64,000 bases of DNA, taken from positions 2,611,001-2,675,000 of the forward strand of contig CP129466.1 of NCBI GenBank assembly GCA_030583605.1, given 5' to 3'. The DNA is from Gammaproteobacteria bacterium (GTDB taxonomy: Bacteria; Pseudomonadota; Gammaproteobacteria; Steroidobacterales; GCA-2729495). The translations under genes were made by a program, and so were the position numbers. Of this stretch, positions 34,106 through 41,593 are shown piece by piece; position 1 is the first letter of the stretch, and every line of letters starts with the position of its first letter. The notes under the pieces are model-generated. The model was not told the origin of the DNA. It saw nothing but the letters and a program-made list of their open reading frames with translations, and made no database searches.

Positions 34106-35302
34106 CTAGAACCAGAGCGAGAAAAATATCTGGAACACGTCAGCCGAGAAGTCGTACAGCGGCTCGCTGCCCGGGGTGCTGCCGGCTCTGATATCGCGGA
34201 AATCGTCGTAGCTGAACATGATGTGATCCCAGACGAAATTGACCGCGCCCTTCTCGATGCGGGTGCCGATCTCGAGCGGCATTTCGTAGCCGACACCAAA
34301 ACGCAGCGTATGGCTCGTGAACGTGCTCAGCTCCTTGTCGCGGGCGAGAAAATTCTGCGCATCGATGTAGGGGAACAGATCGCTGTAGAAGTCTGCCGCG
34401 GTCTGGCTGTAGTAGCGGTATCCGGCCTCGTAGGTGAAACGATTGCGCGGGTGCGTGTATCCGACCTCCACCGTCGAGGCGTCGATACCCCAGCTGTCGG
34501 TGAAGTAGCGGGCCGAGCCGGAGACCGCCGCCCGGTACGGCAGGAAGTAGCGGGCGCGCAGCGCCACCGCGTTGCTGTCGCGCGTGCGCGGATACACCTC
34601 GTCCTGGAAGCTGAAGCCCGTGGCGCTGTCGGGATCGAGGAACCGCACCCGCCGGTAGGGGTTGTTGAGAAAGCCCTCGTCCGCAACGGCCTCGTAGTCG
34701 AGCCCGAGCAGGAGGTTGCGCGTCAGCACCTGCGCCACGCCGACGCGGTAACGCCAGTGATCGGCCTCCTCGCTGAAATCGGAGTCGCGCATGCCGACGT
34801 CGTCGGAGCCGCGCGCGTAGCCCATGCTGATGGTGGTCAGGCCGCCGAACACCGCCTGGCTGATGCCGAGGTTGAGCGTGTCGGCCTGGTAGTCGTCCTC
34901 GTCACTGCGGGTCAGCGCGAGGCTCATGGCGGTGTCGCCGCGGAGGTAATCCGCGCCGACGGTCGCTTCCGTCCGCTCTTCGGAGTACTCGCTCGCCTGC
35001 GTCACGACGTCGATCGATGCGCTGCTGATGGTGTCCACATAGTAGTTGCCGGCGACCGAGACGTTCGTGCCCAGCTTCTTGCGCACGAGGATCGACGGCC
35101 CGTCGATCTGCACGCCGCCGCCGTCGTAGTAGTGATAGAGCGCGTCGGCGCGGTCTTCCGGCAGCACGCCAGCGAATGCGGCCTGCAGGCCGGACATCAG
35201 GGCCATGCAGGCGACGACGCGGTAACCGCCGCGCGCTGGCCGCGCGAGCCGCGCCCGGCGCAGGGCCTCGGGGAGGCGCAGGATCACAGTGGCCAGCATC
35301 AT
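34106..35302 (-). CDS. DUF3570 outer-membrane protein
   Basis: 398 residues. CGGAGTG eight bases before the ATG. After the leader (VVACMALMSGLQAAFA) the mature chain starts with ALYHYYDGGGVQIDGPSILV and KKLG.NVSVAGNYYVDTISSASIDV, the DUF3570 signature, and continues as amphipathic beta strands to the terminal FQIFFSLWF, as expected for a large barrel. It follows DUF4266 and TlpA genes as in other bacteria that carry this set. Function unknown, thought to be outer-membrane. Confidence 0.88.
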   Translation of the reverse strand: MMLATVILRLPEALRRARLARPARGGYRVVACMALMSGLQAAFAGVLPEDRADALYHYYDGGGVQIDGPSILVRKKLGTNVSVAGNYYVDTISSASIDVVTQASEYSEERTEATVGADYLRGDTAMSLALTRSDEDDYQADTLNLGISQAVFGGLTTISMGYARGSDDVGMRDSDFSEEADHWRYRVGVAQVLTRNLLLGLDYEAVADEGFLNNPYRRVRFLDPDSATGFSFQDEVYPRTRDSNAVALRARYFLPYRAAVSGSARYFTDSWGIDASTVEVGYTHPRNRFTYEAGYRYYSQTAADFYSDLFPYIDAQNFLARDKELSTFTSHTLRFGVGYEMPLEIGTRIEKGAVNFVWDHIMFSYDDFRDIRAGSTPGSEPLYDFSADVFQIFFSLWF

Positions 35303-35324
35303 CGCGTCACTCCGCACATCCGGG

Positions 35325-35546
35325 TCAGTTGCAGCCGCAGCCGCCGCCGGCACTGCCGGAAGCGCCGCGCGACGCTTCGCGCGCCTCGCGAACGTGATTC
35401 ATGTAGGCGGCCGACACCGGGTGACGTTCGAAACTCATGATGGGGTCGGCAAGCCGGTCGCGCTCGTAGGGCTTCACCCACGGCTCGACGGCACAGCCAC
35501 CGAGCGCGATGAGCGGCAGCAGGATCGCAAGATACCTGGCGTTCAT
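35325..35546 (-). CDS. DUF4266 lipoprotein
   Basis: 73 residues: lipobox LGGC (acyl Cys at 18), then WVKPYERDRLADPIM and a C terminus that ends GGGCGCN, the fixed tail of DUF4266. The two C-terminal Cys next to a TlpA-type thioredoxin gene suggest a redox or metal-ligand role. It overlaps the TlpA stop by four bases. Confidence 0.9.
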   Translation of the reverse strand: MNARYLAILLPLIALGGCAVEPWVKPYERDRLADPIMSFERHPVSAAYMNHVREAREASRGASGSAGGGCGCN

Positions 35547-36148
35547 GATTTCTCCCGGATCAGGCTGCGGATCTGGTCCTGGTAGAGGTTCTCCGTGCCC
35601 GGCGTGTACCCGTAGTGCACGTAGCGCACCCGGCCCTGGCGATCGACGATCACCGTGCTCGGCATGGCGGTCACGTCATAGAGCTTGCTCACGCGGTTCT
35701 CCCGGTCGAAGAGCACCGGGAAGCTCACCGGCACCTGCTGCAGCCAGCGCAGCGCGCCTTCGCTGTCCTCCTCGACGTTGACGCCGAGGAGCGTGAAGCC
35801 GAGCGGCCGGTAGCGTTGGTAGATCTGCTCGAGGAGCGGCATCTCCTGGCGGCAGGGTCCGCACCAGGTCGCCCAGAAGTTGATCAGCACCACCTCCCCC
35901 TTCAGGCCAGCGAGCGACACATCGCCGCCGGCACGCTGCGGCAGGGTGAAGTCGGCCGCCGGCGACGGGGCCGCCTCGCCCGCCGTGGCCGCAGGCGCCA
36001 GCGTCACCAGCAGCGCGCAGATCGCCGCCGCTGCCGCCATCCGCCGGCTCATCGGTTGCGCGCCCGGTGGCCGTCGCGACCCGGAGTCGTCTCCCGACGT
36101 GGCGCAATCCGGCGCGGAGTTCAACGGACTTTTCGTGAGCATCTGCAT
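35543..36148 (-). CDS. TlpA-family thiol-disulfide oxidoreductase
   Basis: 201 residues. AAGGAG five bases before the ATG fixes the start although the hydrophobic signal segment only begins at ~33 (MSRRMAAAAAICALLVTLAP). Thioredoxin fold with NFWATWCGPCRQEMPLL (CxxC ~100-103) and cis-Pro TAMPSTVIVDRQG. Works in the periplasm. Overlaps the DUF4266 gene and probably serves its Cys-rich tail or cytochrome maturation in this haem-rich neighbourhood. Confidence 0.92.
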   Translation of the reverse strand: MQMLTKSPLNSAPDCATSGDDSGSRRPPGAQPMSRRMAAAAAICALLVTLAPAATAGEAAPSPAADFTLPQRAGGDVSLAGLKGEVVLINFWATWCGPCRQEMPLLEQIYQRYRPLGFTLLGVNVEEDSEGALRWLQQVPVSFPVLFDRENRVSKLYDVTAMPSTVIVDRQGRVRYVHYGYTPGTENLYQDQIRSLIREKS

Positions 36149-36158
36149 ACGCGCTCCT

Positions 36159-36833
36159 TCAGAAGAACCAGCTGGCACCGAGCGTGAACTCGATGTTGTG
36201 CGTCGTCTTGTCCTCGCCGGTGATGTCGATGTCGAACATGTGATCGCGCACGTCGAAACGCAGCGCGATGGAGTCCGTGGCGAGGATGCGGTAGCCGGCG
36301 CCGTAACTGAACGTGAAGAAATCATCGCCGGCGAAACTCGTGTTGCCGGCGGCGAGCACGACGTAGAGCGCGCTGTTGAACGCCCGGTTGCGCCCGATGA
36401 ACACCTCGCCCGGGAGCACGTTGTAGCCGAGCGCGATGTTGTAGTACTTGTACTCGCGATCGTCGTCGGACAGCAGCGGCGCCTGGCTGCCCGACAGGAT
36501 CTCGTAGCTCGTCCTGCCGGCGTCCGACTGGCCGTAAGTCGCCTCGGTGAACAACCCCTCGGTGATGTGGTACGCGAGACGCGCCCCGTACACCGTGTTG
36601 CTCTCGAAATCCTCGATGCTGAGGAAGCCGATGAAGGCGCCGAGTTCGAAATCCTCGGTGTCGATCTCCGGCGCCCTGGCGTCGCGCCGCTCGACCTCGG
36701 GCTCGATCACGGGACGGGCGCGGTCGGCCTCGGCCTCCGCGTCCATCGCGCGACTGGCGCACCCGCCTGCGAGTGCAGCGCCGAGGCCCGCCACGACCAG
36801 CCTCAGAAGAAAAACGCGAATCCTGCTTTCCAT
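36159..36833 (-). CDS. Outer-membrane beta-barrel domain lipoprotein
   Basis: 224 residues with a signal peptide and lipobox LAGGC (Cys ~25), an acidic/charged linker (~30-60), then a small barrel (LGAFIGFLSIEDFESN, GARLAYHITEGLFTEATYG, YYNIALGYNVLPGEVFIG) closing at ASWFF. Its start lies 31 bases inside the preceding SH3-barrel gene. The two proteins end alike (barrel closing in FF), suggesting paired outer-membrane parts. Confidence 0.8.
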   Translation of the reverse strand: MESRIRVFLLRLVVAGLGAALAGGCASRAMDAEAEADRARPVIEPEVERRDARAPEIDTEDFELGAFIGFLSIEDFESNTVYGARLAYHITEGLFTEATYGQSDAGRTSYEILSGSQAPLLSDDDREYKYYNIALGYNVLPGEVFIGRNRAFNSALYVVLAAGNTSFAGDDFFTFSYGAGYRILATDSIALRFDVRDHMFDIDITGEDKTTHNIEFTLGASWFF

Positions 36834-37546
36834 TCTTCCACTTCCTCGTTCTCGTCACGGCTGGTAAAGGCCACGTAGCCGGAGTATTCGGCGCGGACCA
36901 TGAAGCGGCGCGTGAGGTAGGCGCGAACGCCGGCGCCGGCCTGGCCATACTGGTCGGTGCGATCCTCCGAGCTGACCAGGCTGGCCTGGGGACTGATGTG
37001 CAGCACGCCGGTGCCCAGCAGAAAGAACGGCGCGATGCGCCACTCCGGGAACGGCGTGTGCACCAGCCGCACCCCCGCGAGCCAGCCGTCGGAGTAGTCT
37101 CCGCTCAGGTGCGCGGCCTGCAGCTCGGCCGCGAGATTCGCCGAAAACAGGTAGCCGGCGGTGAGCGAAATGGCACTGGCGCCGTCGAAGTCGCCGAGCA
37201 TGACCGCCACCTCGCCGCGCCTGCCGGCGAACTCATCCCAGCCGGGCTCGGCGAGCGCGAGCGGCTGCCCGCCGGTATCGAGCGTGCGCGCGAGCTGTTC
37301 GGCGCGCACCCAGCCCTCCACTTCGCGCGCGGTGCGCACCTGGTACCAGTCGGTGCGCCGCTTCACCACCTCGATCTCCGCGCCGCGATCGGCCACGTGG
37401 AAGATGGGGTAGCCGCGTCCCGGGCCGGTATGCATCTCGATGTAGGGATCGGCGATCGTCACCCGCAGCAGCTCGCGTTTTGCATAAGCAGGTGCCACCA
37501 GGACGAGCGCGGCGAGCATGGCAAACACGGTGGCGCGGGTCCGCAT
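36803..37546 (-). CDS. SH3-domain outer-membrane barrel protein
   Basis: 247 residues. Signal peptide (VFAMLAALVLVAPAYA), a bacterial SH3 domain at ~26-88 (YIEMHTGPGRGYPIFHVADRG split by turns, then WYQVRTAREVEGWVR), and an eight-stranded barrel at ~105-247 ending EEWKAGFAFFF. SH3b domains often bind peptidoglycan, so the protein could tie the outer membrane to the wall. Four bases separate it from the HzsA-related gene. Confidence 0.82.
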   Translation of the reverse strand: MRTRATVFAMLAALVLVAPAYAKRELLRVTIADPYIEMHTGPGRGYPIFHVADRGAEIEVVKRRTDWYQVRTAREVEGWVRAEQLARTLDTGGQPLALAEPGWDEFAGRRGEVAVMLGDFDGASAISLTAGYLFSANLAAELQAAHLSGDYSDGWLAGVRLVHTPFPEWRIAPFFLLGTGVLHISPQASLVSSEDRTDQYGQAGAGVRAYLTRRFMVRAEYSGYVAFTSRDENEEVEEWKAGFAFFF

Positions 37547-37550
37547 GACT

Positions 37551-40187
37551 TCAGTTCACTGGCGCATCGAAGGGGTTGTTGTAGTACTGCCCGCCGAGGT
37601 CCACCCATTCGGCGAGCAGGCGCAGTTCCGCACCACTGAGGTAGCCGGCATGGCTGCCACTCGCGTTGAAGCGCTCGAAGAACGCCGGCGAGGCGAGCGC
37701 GCCGGCCGTCGACATCACCGGGCTCACGGGCACCGGGGCAAAGATCGGGTCGTTGGTCACCGGGTCGACCCCGACCTGCACGAGGCGCTCCTGCAGCACA
37801 CCGCCGTTCAGCTCGAGCTCGTTGTCGCCGAAGAACAACTCTGCGTAGGCCTTGAAGTACGCGGCGTTCACGTCGGACGCTCCATCCGAGAGATCGAGCT
37901 GCGCGGCCGGCAGCTGGGCGGCATTCGCCCCGTCCACCACGTTGTGGCAGCCCGTGCAGGTATGGTCCGCCACCACAGCACCGCCGCCGTCGAGCACCTG
38001 CCGCGGCAGGCTCCAGAGCGGGTGGATATGGGTCTCGTAATTGATCACGATGCGGCAGCCCGGCGTCCACGCCGTCTGGCACTGGGCGCTCGCCGGTGCG
38101 GGCGTGTCGAGGTCCGCATAAGCCCGGGCGAAGCTCGCATCCGGCGCGCGGCCCGACGCCACGGCATCGGTCCACACGTCATCGAAGCGCACATCGACGC
38201 TGGGCGTGATCGCCGCGCAGTCGGTCGCGCAGGACACACGCGCGCGCGCTTCCGCCATGGTCTCGCCCATGTCGGCGAACAGCGCCGGATTCGCGTTCGG
38301 GAACGGCAGACCGTCGAGGGCGGCGCCGGCCCACACGCTGTCGAAGACGCCATCGCGGCCGTGCGAGCGATCGCTCGCCGGGTTATGACAGCCGTTGCAA
38401 CTGCGGGTCTCGCCCGGGCGCAACTGCAGCCAGTTCTGGTGCCGCGCCGTGATGCGCCGGCCCATGCGGTCGAGCACGCTCACCGCAAACGGCACGTTCG
38501 CCGGCACCTTCACGACCACCGAGCCGTCGGGTTCCACCATGGTGTAGCCGAGGATTTCGCGCATTCCCTGCCCCGCGGTCGCGCCGAAGGCATCGTTGTC
38601 GAAGTCGCGCACATCCTCGTCGGGGATCGAGACCGCTTTCTCCAGGCGCAGGAAGCGCGCCGGACGCTGGTCGGCCGTGGTGAGTGACGGATCCGCGAGC
38701 GCGCCAATCGCCTGCGATGCGACGCCGTCCACGTCATACACGCTGCGGATCTTCAGCAGCCCCGCGCCCTCGGCCATGAGATCGGGATCGAGTTCGCCGG
38801 TGGCTTCCTTGTCGAAGATCACGGGCGGCGGCGGCCGGGGCTCCAGCGCCACCACTTCGGTGAACATCAGGCCTTCGGCCGGCGGCACAACGGACAGCTG
38901 TGTGCCGGCTCCCGGATCGTAGATCCAGATGCCGAAGATCGGGTTGGCGGCCTGCACGCCCGGCACCGCGAGCCGCGCGGCCGTGCAGGGCATCGGCTGC
39001 AGGTTCTCCAGCACGCGGCACTGACTCCAGGCGACCAGCATGCGGCCGGTGCCATCGCGCAGGGGAAACGCCGCCGCGTACACGCCCTGCGGGGAGATGC
39101 TGCCGTCGGTGACGGCCTCGTTGACGCTCGCGGACACCTGCGCGGGCCCGGTGAGGATGCCGACGTTGTCGGCGAGCGGTTGCGTATCGTCGACGTACTG
39201 CGTGACATCGATGGCGACGAGATTCCCGCCCTGGCTCGCGGCCACGAACGGCCGCAGCACCGCGAGCAGGCGCCCGTCGGCGAGTTCGCGCGGCTGCAGG
39301 AACTGCACGGTGGCGCCATCGGTGCCGGTCTCGTGGCTGTTCGCGCCGTAGAGCAGCTGCAGGTTCGTGCCGTCCGGGTTCATGCGATACAGGGACATCT
39401 CGTTGACCCCACCGGCGTTGTCCCAGCGGCTGAACACCACCTCGCCGGACGCGGTCACGGTCGGATCGAGGTCGTGGCTCTGGTTGAAGGAGACCTGGTG
39501 GATGTCGCTGCCATCGGCGTTCATGACGTGCAGCACGAACGCCGGCTCGCGCCGGTCTTCGTCGAGGCCGGGAAACTGCGGCTTGCCTTCGTCGATCAGG
39601 ATGGCGCCGGCCTGGCGCTGGCGGGTCGAGGAGAAAATGATGCGCCCGTCCGGCAGGTAGTGCGGCGCGACGTCGTGACCGGCCTCCGCGGTCACGTCCG
39701 ACGCGATCACCCGGTGCAACGCATCGGCGACGAGGTCGTATTCCCAGATGTTCCAGGTGGGCTGGTCCTCTTCGTCCGCGCCCTCGATGAAGGGGCCGCG
39801 CATCGCGAAGACGACCCGTTCGCCGTCGTATGACGCCTCCAGGTCGCGAATGTCGAAGAGACCCTGCGTCATGCTCCCGGTGACGTTGCGTGCTGCGGCG
39901 CTCGGCGCCGCGCGATCGCGCACGAAGAGATCCGCGCCGATGTTGAAGCTGCGCAGGCGGCGGGCATCGGAAGCAATGAGCTGCCCCTGGCCGTTGACGG
40001 CCAGCGGGCGCTGCACGTAGGCGATCGGAATATCGAGCACGACCGGATCCGGGCCCTGCCCGGCACCGACATTGACGCTGACACCGCCACCGCCGCCGCA
40101 GGCGACGAGCAGGCAGGCAGCGGCCGACAGGCCGGCCAGATTCTGGACAACACCACGCACGCGCAGGCCTCGCGCAGATAAACGCAT
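37551..40187 (-). CDS. HzsA-related di-haem lipoprotein
   Basis: 878 residues. Lipobox LLVAC (Cys ~29). The N-terminal ~550 residues are propeller-like with WD40/TolB-type strands (LPDGRIIFSSTRQRQAGA, LPDGRIIF; HVMNADGSDIHQVSFNQSHD split by short turns). The C-terminal part has two c-type haem motifs, CNGCH and CTGCH, plus further Cys. This layout is that of HzsA-related proteins, named after the hydrazine synthase alpha subunit of anammox bacteria. HzsB and HzsC partners are absent here, so hydrazine synthesis is not implied. A GGGGGTG site precedes the ATG. Divergent from two more haem-protein genes. Confidence 0.85.
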   Translation of the reverse strand: MRLSARGLRVRGVVQNLAGLSAAACLLVACGGGGGVSVNVGAGQGPDPVVLDIPIAYVQRPLAVNGQGQLIASDARRLRSFNIGADLFVRDRAAPSAAARNVTGSMTQGLFDIRDLEASYDGERVVFAMRGPFIEGADEEDQPTWNIWEYDLVADALHRVIASDVTAEAGHDVAPHYLPDGRIIFSSTRQRQAGAILIDEGKPQFPGLDEDRREPAFVLHVMNADGSDIHQVSFNQSHDLDPTVTASGEVVFSRWDNAGGVNEMSLYRMNPDGTNLQLLYGANSHETGTDGATVQFLQPRELADGRLLAVLRPFVAASQGGNLVAIDVTQYVDDTQPLADNVGILTGPAQVSASVNEAVTDGSISPQGVYAAAFPLRDGTGRMLVAWSQCRVLENLQPMPCTAARLAVPGVQAANPIFGIWIYDPGAGTQLSVVPPAEGLMFTEVVALEPRPPPPVIFDKEATGELDPDLMAEGAGLLKIRSVYDVDGVASQAIGALADPSLTTADQRPARFLRLEKAVSIPDEDVRDFDNDAFGATAGQGMREILGYTMVEPDGSVVVKVPANVPFAVSVLDRMGRRITARHQNWLQLRPGETRSCNGCHNPASDRSHGRDGVFDSVWAGAALDGLPFPNANPALFADMGETMAEARARVSCATDCAAITPSVDVRFDDVWTDAVASGRAPDASFARAYADLDTPAPASAQCQTAWTPGCRIVINYETHIHPLWSLPRQVLDGGGAVVADHTCTGCHNVVDGANAAQLPAAQLDLSDGASDVNAAYFKAYAELFFGDNELELNGGVLQERLVQVGVDPVTNDPIFAPVPVSPVMSTAGALASPAFFERFNASGSHAGYLSGAELRLLAEWVDLGGQYYNNPFDAPVN

Positions 40188-40340
40188 ACAACACCCCCGG
40201 AAAACGCGCCGTCAGTTTGGACTCGCGGACCCGGGACAATCGCCGACGAGCTAACGTAATGCATCGCGTTTTCCGCGGACTGTTAATCCGATCACAGAAG
40301 GCGGTGCCGACCGCAGCCTTACACTGCCAACCAGCGCGCA

Positions 40341-41591
40341 ATGCGCTGTGTTGTGTGGATGGGCGTCATGATTGGTCTGCTACTGCGGAAGCCCTGCGCG
40401 GCTTTCGCCAGGAAAAGGTTCGTCCGCCCGGGTGGCCTGGCGCGAGGCCGCCGCGGCGGCATTGCGCTGCTTGCTGCCGCCTGTGCCCTGGCCGCTGCGG
40501 CCACGGCCCAGGCCGGCCCACGCGAGCAGGCGCGGCGCATGCACGACCGGCTCGCCGGCGTGCCTCCTTCGGCCGCAACGCTCGACGACATGGCGGCCGA
40601 CATCGCCGGCGGCAACCCGCTCGATGCGGCGCTGACCGCGGTCGAAGCACCGAGTTTCTACAACGTCACGCTGAAGAACTTCGCCGCGCCGTGGACCAAC
40701 CGCGACCAGAGCGTGTTCGTGCCACTGAACGATTACACGGCCACGGTGATCGGCATGGTGCGTGATGACGTGCCGTTCAACACCGTGCTCTCGGCCGACA
40801 TCCTCTACGTCGGCTCCGGCGTCAATCCGCCGTACTCGACTTCCAGCAACGCGCATTACGAGGCCATCGAGGACCAGGGCCTCGACCTCAAGACCACGCT
40901 GGCCCAGACCACGCAGAGCTCGCTGACGGGCCTGCCGGGCACGGCGGCTGCCGGCGTCATGACCACGCGGGCCGCAGCCGAGGCCTTCTTCACCGCGGGC
41001 ACCAACCGGGCCATGTTCCGCTTCACGGTGCTCAACCATCTCTGCAAGGATCTCGAGGAGATCAAGGACACGACGCTGCCCGTGGATCGCATCCGGCAGG
41101 ACGTGTCGCGCTCGCCGGGTGGCGACAGCCGCATCTTCATGAACAACTGTGCCGGCTGTCACACCGGCATGGAACCGCTCACGCAGGCGTTCGCCTACTA
41201 CAACTTCGACGTTGCCGCCGGCCGCATGGTGTACACCCCCGGCGTGGTGCAGCCGAAGTACCTGCAGAACCCGGACAACTTCCGGCCGGGCTACGTGACG
41301 CCTGACGACGGCTGGGACAACTACTGGCGGCACGGCCAGAACCGCCTGCTCGGCTGGTCGAGCGCACTGCCCGGCTCGGGCAATGGCGCCCAGTCCCTCG
41401 GGCAGGAACTCGGCGCGAGCGACGCCTTCGCCCGCTGCCAGGTGCAGAAAGTGTTCCGCAACGTCTGCCTGCGCGACCCGGTGGACGGTGCCGATCGGAC
41501 CCAGGTGGACACCATGGTCACGTCGTTCAAGAGCGGCTATCGGCTCAAGCGCGTGTTCGCCGAGGCAGCCGTGTACTGCCGGGGAGATTGA
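40341..41591 (+). CDS. Exported mono-haem cytochrome c-like protein
   Basis: 416 residues, the exact start uncertain within the first ~10 codons. Export segment at ~40-58 (IALLAAACALAAAATAQA). One c-type haem motif, NNCAGCHTGME (~271-281), then several Cys (DAFARCQVQKVFRNVCLRD). The middle region is novel to me. It is the first of three genes diverging from the HzsA-related gene; its stop overlaps the next gene region. Probably a periplasmic electron carrier or part of a haem complex. Confidence 0.8.
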   Translation: MRCVVWMGVMIGLLLRKPCAAFARKRFVRPGGLARGRRGGIALLAAACALAAAATAQAGPREQARRMHDRLAGVPPSAATLDDMAADIAGGNPLDAALTAVEAPSFYNVTLKNFAAPWTNRDQSVFVPLNDYTATVIGMVRDDVPFNTVLSADILYVGSGVNPPYSTSSNAHYEAIEDQGLDLKTTLAQTTQSSLTGLPGTAAAGVMTTRAAAEAFFTAGTNRAMFRFTVLNHLCKDLEEIKDTTLPVDRIRQDVSRSPGGDSRIFMNNCAGCHTGMEPLTQAFAYYNFDVAAGRMVYTPGVVQPKYLQNPDNFRPGYVTPDDGWDNYWRHGQNRLLGWSSALPGSGNGAQSLGQELGASDAFARCQVQKVFRNVCLRDPVDGADRTQVDTMVTSFKSGYRLKRVFAEAAVYCRGD

Positions 41592-41593
41592 CG

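Noticed and set aside
37551..40187. Hydrazine synthase and anammox metabolism
   Set aside because: Only an alpha-subunit-like protein is present; no HzsB, HzsC or hydrazine dehydrogenase genes are nearby, and such related proteins occur in non-anammox bacteria.
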